From Isoperla grammatica (taxonomy: Eukaryota > Arthropoda > Insecta > Plecoptera > Perlodidae): 64,000 nt of DNA. Where the stretch lies: assembly GCA_945910005.1 (NCBI GenBank), contig OX246746.1, positions 37,461,473-37,525,472 of the forward strand, given 5' to 3'. Positions 24,530 through 64,000 of the stretch are shown piece after piece. A program made the translations under genes and the position numbers. The notes under the pieces are model-generated. The model was not told the DNA's origin and did no database searches. It saw only the letters and a list, made by a program, of their open reading frames with translations. Within the stretch, counting starts at the first letter, position 1. Each line of letters opens with the position of its first letter.

Positions 24530-26270
24530 TTCTCCTGCGAATTGAACCGGCATCGAGTTTGGTGGACAATAGAAGCATCGTTGGCAACACAACTTTCCGT
24601 CCTCCGGGATCTTGAACTGTGGGCGAGGTTCATTGTATCTGTTGATTAGGTTTTCCTATTTCTTCTGTGTAAGTTATACCATGTTACCCACGGATTAATT
24701 CGCCTCGGGTCTTCCAAGAGGTTATTGATAGACTAATATAAGAAACATAGACAGAAGTTGTAAATATGGCGATGGCTCGGTTTATAAATGTGTGCTTTTA
24801 AATTTTCAAACAACTGCTGAAAATCACGTAAATGTGTCGTAAGTATTAACAAATAGAAAAAACGTGATATTACAACGAAAACACTGAAAACAATATAAAA
24901 CAATATACATTTTTATTTTTGTACTCCAATAGATTGATGGTGTAAAGAGTATTTTTGGGTTCAAGCAATAACATTTATTACCCGTTTATTACGATTGTAT
25001 TTATTATATATTTTTGTTTTATTTTCATTTATTAATTTATTATATTTATTATTATATTTAATTTATTTATCTATTATAATAATTCCTTAAGATAAACTGA
25101 TAATCTGTTACGAAAACTGAAAGCTTTATTTCAAACTCTAGTAAATAATGTTCAATAACAATTTACGACTCTCAACATTCCCACAGCTAAATAAGCACAA
25201 ATATTCAACATCCATCAGCGTGACTGTATATGTGGTGTATAAGGTACGGTTAACGGTACCATGTTCTTTGCCAATACTTGGAGTACAGTATACGTTCAAA
25301 TAGACAGTTACTTAACATTTGGGTGTAATTGATATAGCACATCACTTTCACAAGAACATGAAAAATGGAATTCAAAATTAAAAACAGAAATAGTTTGTCC
25401 AAACCAGTTAAATCTGCTCAGGCATTACGTATACACACCACGGTTGTTGGTAGTAGGCGTCATAGTGCGTATTTCCGTGTCTTCGTGTCTTCTTTCTCCT
25501 GACCTTTCAAAACACACTTTCATTTTCAAACCTTTGAGCGAGCGGGTAACAAAATGGCCGAGCGTACATGCATTAATTCGTGATTATGATGCTATTTGGG
25601 ATTGTACGTCCCATAGTTTTGCAACTTGGCTAATCAAGACGATGAGTGGGTGATATACTTGAGATTTTCTTAATTTGACTCTCCCCTCCATCGCTATGTG
25701 ACCATCCCTTACCCAAGTGATAACCCGACAATCATATCATATTTATAATTTCAATTTATATTATTTATAATCAGTCATATATTTGTTATGCTGGGCGGTG
25801 GTCACATAACTAACGGATGAAGCTTTTAAACCGTGTCAAATTAAAAATATCTTCACTCTATAATATGAAGAAGAACAAAGCCACCATGTCCGAATCAGAT
25901 CTATTACACATAGTGGAGGTTGTCATAATGGGAGTCCAGCAAGGGATGGCAGGGCCAAGTGGGAGGAGAATCTCAAATATAGGACAGTGGAGAGAAAGGG
26001 ACAGGATGAAGGGCGTTTGGATCACAAAGGGGGCCAGCATTTATGGCGAAGAATAACATGATAATAGAAAAGAATGATAGAATATATGATAAGAGAGCAA
26101 GTATGCATGAGAGCCCTCTTTATGGGCATCGGTCACTACGTGGACGGACCCCCTTCGTACGGGCATTCATTCGTAAGACAATACCTTGAAGAACAAAACT
26201 GTTGCTCTAAAAGGTTTTGTTTAATTCAATAGCACAAGCGAGGGTGATGTTCCTGTTTTCTGTTTAAACC
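24530..26270. other. Unassigned
   Basis: AT-rich, with no recognised gene. A 79-residue frame at 25817-26056 has no motif I know. Confidence 0.35.
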
Positions 26271-26274
26271 TTTG

Positions 26275-26386
26275 TTACCAAGGAAAACCTAGTAAATAAC
26301 CTTCAGTCAGGATTGCCGGAGCAGGGATCGAACTGGCGGCCTCCGAATGAGAGACCCGTGTGCTGCCACTGAGCCCTATCACTTAA
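26275..26386 (-). mobile_element. SINE head, reverse copy
   Basis: ggatcgaactggcggcctcc and ctgccactgagccctatc match the reversed B and A boxes. The body is cut short. Confidence 0.7.
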
Positions 26387-26974
26387 CGGATGATGTTTAT
26401 ACCAACAGAGATCATTGAAGTAAACATCATGTGTGTTTTCGCTGTTGTTAGAATGCTTTGTGGAGAAATTAGACTTTGACGGCCATTTATATCAGAATAA
26501 TGTCAAGGATGCTGAAAATGTATTTTTCTGCATCTCAGCCTAATTCCATTTAGTTTTCTTGCATGCCATGCAAACAGTGCAACGTCATAGCACACATCAC
26601 CTTCAAACAAATTACTTTCACAAGAGCGCACACAGTTACGTGCGACAAGAAGTGACATAGACTGTAAATAGGGTTGTGGTTAACCAAACAAAAACCTAAA
26701 CTTTTCTACGACCTCACTTGTCTCTCCGTACTCGTGTTCCTATAGAATGTGAATAGTCAGTGTTTCACAGACAAAACTCTAGACAATTCGCCTCTAGAGG
26801 TCTGTAACAACGATTTTTTTACAGACCTATTTTGAGGACTTGAATGAATTATTGCTTATGATTTAAATTTCTATAATTTATTCGAACTAAACGCGGTAGT
26901 TTTTCTACAGTACTTCGTCTTCCAACTAAAATGTGTGGGTACAAATGATATAGATAACGGATTGTCAGTGTTAG

Positions 26975-27535
26975 TTATCTGTGGTGTAAGGAAAGTTGGA
27001 GAGAATATCCAATTGGCTATTTAGTAGGACTCAATCCTAGCATTTTCGACTTCTGACTACTAACACAGCCAACAGAGGGCAGAGGGGGTGGGGGGAGGCG
27101 AATGCCCCCTCCTTCCCATGCGTATGGCGCCCCCTTAGCCACAAATCCTCCACCGTCCCATAGACGCCATCAAACAAGTAAATATTATAATTTACATCAA
27201 AAACCAAATGATCGAGTCATATTATTATCATAGTTATAACGTGCTACTTGTTACTTGTTACTAGTTTTACCTGCCCTTACCCTGGCGCAATGGTCAGTTA
27301 AATATGTCAGCCCCTCAACATTGAGATGGATTTAAAATCGGCAACCTGCAACCTCAGTGTAACTTTCTAAATGAATGATTTTATAAACATGTGTATAGTA
27401 ACAGTCAGCTAATCCTGGCTACGCCACTGCTTTTGACTGAGGAAAACACGAACATTCAGTCAGGATTATCGGTGCATACTAACGAACTCCCGAATTAGTC
27501 TCTCGGGTGGTACCGCTGAGCCACCTCTTCTCAGC
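26975..27535 (-). mobile_element. SINE, reverse copy, split by a hAT-like insertion
   Basis: The 3' half is at 26975-27057 (tagtaggactcaatcctagc). The 5' half with head is at 27430-27535 (ttttgactgaggaaaacacg to gctgagccacctcttc). The insertion at 27058-27429 separates them. The head ends about 65 bp before the gene's ATG. Confidence 0.7.
27058..27429. mobile_element. Decayed hAT-like MITE nested in a SINE
   Basis: The right end aatcctggctacgccactg is a standard hAT-type CAGTGGCG terminus. The left end matches only after several G-to-A and C-to-T changes. The flanks cttctgac (27050-27057) and cttttgac (27430-27437) are an 8-bp duplication with one mismatch. Confidence 0.62.
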
Positions 27536-27599
27536 TATCACAGTAATGCCAGCCAGATGTATGATGAACTAATTCGACTTGTTGTAGATACTGCTCAAG

Positions 27600-56898
<29,299 letters not shown>

Positions 56899-57650
56899 AA
56901 CCATCAACACACAACTAAACGCCTGGAAGAACGAACCTCACAGATATCTGACCGTGATGGAGCCCTGAAGTGGTGCCCGTCTTACTCGTACAAGCTCTCA
57001 ACATTACTAGACCTATAAGGAACGTTTAGCACATAAGAAGAACTTTTAGGAACTCCGAGTACATTTAACGGATCTTCTATTAGCTCTTAACATTGATTAG
57101 ACCTCTTAGAAACTCCAAACTACGGGGCTCGGCTTTTAAAAGCTCTAAATGCATATCTCTGATCTTCTGGAAGTTCTCAATGCAAAAGTTCGTCATTCTT
57201 TGATAATATCAAGTGATTAATAAGGGCTGAGGTAATCCTGGCGACATTTCAAGAGTATCTATCTATCATGGTCAGAAGATTTCATCATTCTCTTCAGCAA
57301 CTAGGCAAAAATTGTCACCTAAAGTATTTTCCACTTCGGAAAGCAGAGCGGTAAACAGCGCTCTCAAAGCCATTGAGTTGTCACGAGAGGTGTCAAAACG
57401 TCACTAGCGGTTGACGACTGGGAGGGATGAGTTACTGCTTGTCGCCACCACCCCCTGGTCAGTTGTCTGCCTCATTGTAGGCGAGCAGGGTGGCTAACCG
57501 AACTTACAAGTTTGAGCTTTTACGATACACGAATGTTTACTCCAAAAATGTAAATACAAAGGGATGGCAAGATCAGGGGAATAGGGCTGATTGACAGGTG
57601 GAAAATTAAACACGATAGTTAGGACAATAAACTGTCAACCCCCGCAGTGC
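56899..57650 (+). other. Probable 3' UTR, long isoform
   Basis: No open frame or recognised repeat follows the stop codon. The first AATAAA in a good context is at 57626-57631, in GGACAATAAACTG. Later AATAAA-like sites near 57990 and 58085 could be alternatives. The true end needs transcript data. Confidence 0.45.
57626..57631 (+). promoter_or_regulatory. Polyadenylation signal, long isoform
   Basis: AATAAA about 730 bp after the exon 25 stop, in the same 13-base context as the signal at 46753. Confidence 0.45.
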
Positions 57651-58710
57651 TGAGTAGCTTGATGTGGATATTTGCCGCTCCGCATTTAAGGTGGAAAATA
57701 CTATAGAAACATATTATATTATGAACAAATTTTTTAAATATGATTATTCAGTCTACTCATTGATACAACGTTATGTTAATGAAGGTTTTTTTTACTTGAA
57801 TTAAAGGAACGTATTTATTTTTGCTCAGTTACACTAATTTATGCTCATTTAACATATTACCTATTGACATTGTAGATAACGCTGGTCGAGGAACATTTTT
57901 CTATTTGAGCAGTTTGAAATATTAATATTACTGCCATATTTTTAAAAGGTTTTTATAATAAATTATAGTTGTTTTGATAAATTTCATTGTGAATAAAAAT
58001 ATAAATATTTTTTCAACAACTATTCTGGACTACATGTATGTTATTTAAAAATCCTTATTCCAATTTCCAAACCCCATTTCTTGTCAATAAATTCCCAAAC
58101 TGAATGTTTTCAAGGGTGCTTATGGGTTCTTTTCATTTTCTAAAGTACAATGATGTTGTGTTTAGAACGTTTTCACCAAAACTCTCTGAAATGTTTCGAC
58201 AGTCAGCAACATGCACGTTTTGCAGTGAGCAGTTATCTTGAATCGATACACAATTAATGCCAGAACATGTTTTTTGATCCATCCCAAGTACAGTCTCATA
58301 CATGTTTATTCAAAAACGTGTAAGTACACATCAACAAGAAAATAAAACAATTTTAAAAACCGTTTTATTATTTTTCTTAGAATAAAAATACAAATTGGAA
58401 AATTAAATAAATATAGCGTGCGTGGTTGAATGAATATAAAATATCAAAACGCAAATCATTATGCCTTGTCCTTGAAAAGATGCAGAACACTTTCTGCATT
58501 GTTTATAATAGGATGAAAGTGCAGTATTAATATTAATGATCAAAGAAACTCGAATCAAACGTTGCGCAATTGAGTTTCACGAACTCGTCCTATAAGTGTA
58601 AGCCTAAAAAACAAGACGAATATCCAAGTTTAATCCTGACATCGCAAACATGTTTTGTACTATAAACAAGTATATATTATAGTTTTATAGCTTCTTTATC
58701 ATTTTCTATC
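57651..58710. other. AT-rich downstream DNA
   Basis: Nothing recognised beyond possible extra AATAAA sites. Confidence 0.4.
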
Positions 58711-58714
58711 CTGA

Positions 58715-58790
58715 CAGAGGTCGCTCTATACGGTTACTCGAGATGTCACAGGTTCCATTCCGACCACCAGTAATTCTGACTGAAAGTGAG
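58715..58790 (+). mobile_element. SINE head fragment
   Basis: gtcacaggttccattccgac with aattctgactgaaag parallels the B box and following body of the SINE. Confidence 0.5.
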
Positions 58791-58799
58791 CGATCACAA

Positions 58800-60650
58800 G
58801 GTATAGGACGAGATTAGGGTTAAGAAGACAGCCCTCGAACTACCCATCATGTACAGAGACCCATGTAAAGACGGATACTTCAATTTAGGTGCAAGGCGGG
58901 ATATGCCACTCTCCACTGAGGCAGAACAACTGGAGTCCGGCGGGTAGACACCCCTCATATTATCCACCTGCACGCTACAGAGTTGCCACGTTTCTATACA
59001 TTCCATGCAGTAGCGGTCATTCGTCCATTCTCGATCGGCTCCCAGCGTATAGCCCGTCATCGTTGTATAGATTTTGCAACTCAGGAAAGGTCTGTGGTTA
59101 TCTATTGAAATTTACGATTGATTAGTTTTCTGAGGAGTTAACGCGCGTGTAAGTGCTGCTCTTTGGTAAAATTAGTATCCTTTGAAGATTACATCTTATA
59201 CCAAACTTGAAGTCTACATCTTTACTCCGGAAGTACATGGGGCTCATCGGGTAAAGCTGGTGGCCTGGTGCATGCTAACCCAGGGTGCCAATTGATGGCT
59301 TGGCATAGGGGGGGGGGGGGTTGGGGGGGGGTCCAAATATAGTACCTGCGGGGGTATTCTTCTTTTCCCTCCGAGAAGTGAGTAGAAAAACCGGTTTTTC
59401 CAACGTTACTATTTTGTTCATCCCTAATAGCGATGTTCTGACGGCCGCAACCTGTCACCGAGGGTTTATCGACTAACAGATCTGAAGTTATTTGCAAGAC
59501 GCAGCGAAGACAGTCCACCTGTCATCTGATGACGAGGGTACTAGATTTATATTGTATAAGTGATACTAATGTAGAAATTATTCTATTTTTTTAAAATATG
59601 TCTTATATCATTGCGATACTCAGAAAAATGAAAATGGCATTAAAAAGTAAGCCGAATTACATTTTTTTATTGAAATTTTAATCAAAAAATTAGGTACCTA
59701 CTGGTCGAGTTAAATACCCTGCCAATTACACAAACAAGATTTTCTTTTAATTTCATCAAAACAGACTTGTTTGTTTGCAATAATTGTATTCATGAATATT
59801 ACATAGTATCAAAGATAACAAACTAGTAATTTTTACGAAAAGACTTTACGTAAATTTGTATTACGGTATCTAGAATGTTAGTGTGAATCAATTATATTTG
59901 CTAATGTGAATTACCCCAATTTTCAATTCCGTACATATCATCTTATTATTATGTGACACGTACTTTGCATAACACGCAATCTTAGCGGCAGTGAAGAGCA
60001 CAATTTCAATAGCAAAAATACGTCAACTTCTATTTTATTATTAATTATTGTAATCGATTGATTGCTTAGCTATCAACTTATTATACACTTCTTACAGAAA
60101 ATCGTTAATATTAAAGTTATTAGAACGATTCAAACATATAGAAACGGGTTAGTTTTTACGCACGAATCCAAATAATTTGTTAAAAGAAGTGAAATATTGA
60201 ATCTGTGACTTTTTAATATGTAACTGTTGAGTGTAGACAATCACCGTAGGAATAGGTGACATTTGACATGTGAGATTTATTGGTAGCGTATTAGAGCTCA
60301 TTATCTCCGCTACTTGGACAAAGGTCGCGCTACGTCTGTTATAGCTTCTGTGAACAATTAGGGGTCTGTAAAAGGACCATCTGTTGACGAAAAACGCCAC
60401 GTCTCGCGCTCACTTCCCGGAGTGAATAGAAGAGTAGTAAGAGGTATGAGGCAAAGCCCCAGAGGCAAACAATTTTGTGGGGTATTGCCGCTCTCTCCCC
60501 CCCCCCCCCCCTTAATTCGCACCCTGTGCTCACCCCATAACAGGGAGACTTTATACGCATTATGATTTTCTACAATTGCTCGAAATAAATAAGCCCTCAA
60601 GAACACTCAACACACTAGTACTAATAAGTAATAATTATGTACTGACGTTA
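58800..60650. other. Unassigned, with G/C homopolymer runs
   Basis: A SINE-tail-like phrase (catcgggtaaagctggtg) is at 59246-59264. Poly-G runs at 59307-59332 and a poly-C run at 60496-60511. No gene. Confidence 0.35.
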
Positions 60651-60652
60651 AT

Positions 60653-60930
60653 CCTGCCCAGGGACTGTTATCTTATCGTGGTGGGCAGGTTTATGTGCTT
60701 TGCTGATCGCAAAAGCTATGCCGGCGGAAGCGTATGCTTCTGATATGGCCTAGCCGGACTGGTCGCGAGGGAAAGGCCAGACGAAAAGTTCACATCCTCC
60801 CCTCTCCCTGTTCATCCCCTTACCCTTTTACTCCCTGTCTTTTCCCTCCAAATATCCCCCGATGTCAACTTCATATTTCACCCACTCATCATCTCGATTA
60901 GCCAGAGACGTAAAGCACAAATATCATCCA
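60653..60930 (+). mobile_element. Interspersed repeat with CCGGCGGAAGC hairpin, copy 2
   Basis: Same start (cccagggactgttatcttat), hairpin (gaagc-gtat-gcttc) and tail (gacgtaaagcacaaatatca) as 2865-3168, with a degraded middle. Confidence 0.75.
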
Positions 60931-61079
60931 AACAATCAATCTAAGTCCATGATATTTATGTTACATTGCATTTAGAAATCGTAAAACCTATAGATAGGAT
61001 TCCCCATATGTTAGCAGCCGCTTTCGTACGTTAGTCTCTACAACTCTAATGGCAAGTATATAATAAATGTTGTGTTAGC

Positions 61080-61962
61080 AGGAGAAAGGAGACTGGGTAG
61101 AAATATAATGAATATACTTGGCCAATCAACTCGTTTATACGGTGGGTTAGGTAGACCTTTACTTGCATCGCATTGACAATGAATGGTACTTGTGAAGGTA
61201 GGCTTATAGCATATCAACTCGTAAATACGGTGCGTTAACAGGTAGGCCTACTCATTTACTTGCATCGCATTCAGAATGAATGGTACTTGTGAAGGTAGGC
61301 TTATATCTTATCAACTCGTAAATACGGTGGGTTAACAGGTAGGCCTACTCATTTACTTGCATCGCATTCACAATGAATGGTACTTGTGAAGGTAGGCTTA
61401 TATCTTATCAACTCGTTAATACGGTGCGTTAACAGGTAGGCCTACTCCTTTACTTGCATCGCATTCACAATGAATGGTACTTGTGTAGGTAGGCTTATAG
61501 CATATCAACTCGTTAATACGGTGCGTTAACAGGTAGGCCTACTCATTTACTTGCATCGCATTCACAATGAATGGTACTTGTGTAGGTAGGCTTATAGCAT
61601 ATCAACTCGTTAATACGGTGCGGGTAGGCCTACTCATTTACTTGCATCGCATTCACAATGAATGGTACTTGTGAAGGTAGGCTTATAGCATATCAACTCG
61701 TTAATACGGTGCGGGTAGGCCTACTCATTTACTTGCAACGCATTCACAATGAATGGTACTTGTGAAGGTAGGCTTATAGCATATCAACTCGTTAATACGG
61801 TGCGTTAGGTAGACCTTTACTTGCATCGCATTCACAATGAATGGTACTTGTGATGGTAGGCTTATAGCATATCAACTCGTTAATACGGTGCGTTAGGTAG
61901 ACCTTTACTTGCATCGCATTCACAATGAATGGTACTTGTGAAGGTAGGCTTATATCTTATCG
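61080..61962. repeat. 97-bp minisatellite with shorter variants, about 10 copies
   Basis: The unit is aggtaggcttatagcatatc, then gttaatacggtgcgttaaca and cattcacaatgaatggtact. Some units lack the taacag or ggcctactca part (about 80-90 bp). Confidence 0.95.
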
Positions 61963-62614
61963 TTGGAAAATTAGTGAACTAGTTTGAAACGTTTATCTCT
62001 TCTCCATCGAATATCCACTACTTCTTTCCGAGCCGTCTTACAAGATGAGTTCCACTACCCTGTTTGATACAGCTTCTGCCATCTATTAGTATTTATCTGT
62101 CTGAAACTATCTGGTGAATGAACCCTTTGCTAGCTACTTCATCTATACCGTGATATGTGTACTTCCCTGGCTGGATACTCAATCTACATTCAAAGAGTAT
62201 TCACGTGACGTCACAACGGTACTTTTGAAGGCCATCTTTAGTACTACTTCATGTTTCCACATCTTTGGGAATGTGTGTTGACATGGTAGCTGTCAAGAGA
62301 AGACGAACATGTTTACGGGAAAATATGAGAGTGAGTTTGAACACGTATATCCCCCGATAAAGTTTACGAAAATGGTTTTTGTATGCAATTGTAAACTATT
62401 AAAAGAGTAATCGAGACAAAAGAGTTTATTTACGTTGCTTTCAGGTAATAATAGTAAACCAAAATTAGCGAACACCGTTGAATGTGCACCAAATGCCAGC
62501 TGCAACATTGTAACTGAACTACTAATCACATAAAATTGTGGCCGCCATGCGCAATACATGAAGACTGCACAGTGCACACTACATGAATCGTCGTATAAAG
62601 CTCCAACCATTCTC
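61963..62614. other. Unassigned
   Basis: No gene. The 123-residue - strand frame at 62293-62664 overlaps a MITE and shows no motif. Confidence 0.35.
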
Positions 62615-62792
62615 GACTTCGTGATCGTATTCGGGATCGGGATCGCAATCGTACATTTCCTCATGCTAAATCATTAGGTAATTGCGATTTTATTGCGAAC
62701 AGCGCCATAAGAACCATGTAAGTTAACTTTTTCACGATTTACGGACTGCAATTGCAATCCTATACCGACAAATTGTGGCTGGGGCTTTAGCC
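62615..62792. mobile_element. MITE with TAAAGCC termini, copy 4
   Basis: cgggatcgggatcgcaatcg, gccataagaaccatgtaagt and caaattgtggctggggcttt match copy 1. The left terminus is replaced. Confidence 0.72.
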
Positions 62793-64000
62793 TACTCATC
62801 GCGTCGATACTGACGAAACATTGTGCAGCTAAATCATTTTAATGGAACTCGCAGTTCGTTTCTTATTATTATTCATTTATTACTCTCAACTAACGGAGTT
62901 AATGACTAGAAAGTGAGAATGGCAGAGTTACTGGGTTGCAGAGATCAACTTACAAGGGTCAGTCGCTAATCGCTAACAAAGGGCAATGTCACAATCTCTA
63001 CATCACAGCTTTCCCTCTTTTTAACATCATTTGCGTAACACCTCAACGGATGAGACAGCAAAGCTGACTCATTTCCAGTTATATCAAGTTTACTTTCATA
63101 ATAACATTGTCGTTGGATGAATATCGGTGGCATGAACCTACCTGATCGCTTGACGACTACGTTTTGATATGCTTACTGGTGTTCTAAGGGTTAACTGCAG
63201 AAACTACCACTTTCAACCGTCAATATCTTCCCTCCAATTTAACAACGTCTTATGAGTAGAGCCCAACCGAAATGGTTTTATTTTTTCCCAAATTTCGTTT
63301 TTCAAAATGTAAATTTTGCTTTTGAAGGTGTTATTTTTATAAGGCTCATAACGTGCAAAAAAGAAAAAACACGTTATATAATAAATTTTGGAATATCACT
63401 CAAATAAAAACGAGTCATTCGTGTGTATGAACAGTACTTCGTATCTAGTTCCATTACATTTTAAATTCTTCTGCGCGTTTTTTCTTGCACTAACGCTTAT
63501 TTTAGGCTAATATTTAACACATTTCCGTTCTTATTTCGCGAATACACAGATATTTTGTGGATTTCATGGTTAAAGCTCCAAATCACGTTATTTCGCGATT
63601 CAAATTTGCATAATTAGCATGGTGACACGACGTCTCGTCCTTAGTTATCATTCTTAAGGCCAGTTTCAACAAACTTTATTCCGGTGATTTTCTGTTAATC
63701 GGAGATCAAAAATGACGCCCGGTAGAAGCCACCGTGCGTTTTGTATGCAACGTTTGTTGAAACCATGGCCACCAATCCGAGATTAATAAATCGGCCGATT
63801 AAAAAGTTTGGTGAATTCGGACCTTAGATTCGTTTTATTCCGTAACGCCAATTTTACTTGGCTCTACTAACTTATCAGAAGTCTTGTAAATAGTTTCGTT
63901 AGCGCAATGTGTTGACTAATCCAACCTACCAACTTCACGACATGATTCCATCTCCTACTCCATTCGCATGAAGTCACTGATTAAATGCCCGAGTAATTTT
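62793..64000. other. Unassigned right edge
   Basis: No gene recognised; only the TIR element at 63653-63827. Confidence 0.35.
63653..63827. mobile_element. Short TIR element
   Basis: Ends ttaaggccagtttcaacaaa and complement of taaggtccgaattcaccaaa, with inner aatcggagat/aatctcggat. About 170 bp and non-coding. Confidence 0.6.

Overview
The window is animal nuclear DNA, AT-rich and crowded with repeats. It has short exons bounded by canonical GT/AG introns, tRNA-derived SINEs, LINE fragments with TAA-repeat tails, many terminal-inverted-repeat (TIR) elements and at least 13 minisatellite families. The repeat style suggests a marine invertebrate, but I cannot name the phylum from sequence alone. 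I found no bacterial genes, operons, CRISPR arrays or rRNA genes.

One protein-coding gene is well supported. It lies on the + strand at about 27600-56898, and I assembled it by hand from splice sites. The model has 25 coding exons that all start and end in phase 0, plus one alternative last exon. It encodes a secreted, Gly/Leu/Pro-rich repetitive protein of about 897 residues (about 800 with the alternative end). Exon 1 is a signal peptide, exon 2 a charged helical segment, and exons 3-22 are mostly repeats of one theme: a Gly/Asp/Glu-rich linker with SDIG-like residues, then a hydrophobic LLxLIPxLL segment, then (L)SSG at the donor site. Exons 23-25 form a distinct C-terminus. I do not recognise a characterised family. 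Two multibasic sites (RRDKR and RRRRR) suggest precursor processing, and a single cysteine argues against a disulfide-rich fold.

Layout: 1-4.4 kb holds a 71-bp minisatellite, a Harbinger-like and a hAT-like MITE, and a GTCTAC-rich element. 5.2-7.5 kb holds a SINE running into a 65-bp minisatellite. 8-17 kb holds LINE remnants set in (TAA)n tracts, a long palindrome with a 145-bp array, and SINEs. 17-27 kb is mostly unassigned, with 52-, 89/83- and 53-bp minisatellites. 27-57 kb is the gene; intron 1 (8.4 kb) contains a LINE cluster and a 64-bp minisatellite, exons 5-21 form a compact 5.5-kb block, and exons 22-25 are spread over 8 kb of minisatellite and transposon DNA. 57-64 kb is the 3' UTR followed by repeats.

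Several intronic minisatellites begin exactly at exon-intron junctions of this gene, and one has copied part of an exon with a stop codon. Together with the uniform phase-0 exons, this points to repeated local duplication as the way the gene grew.
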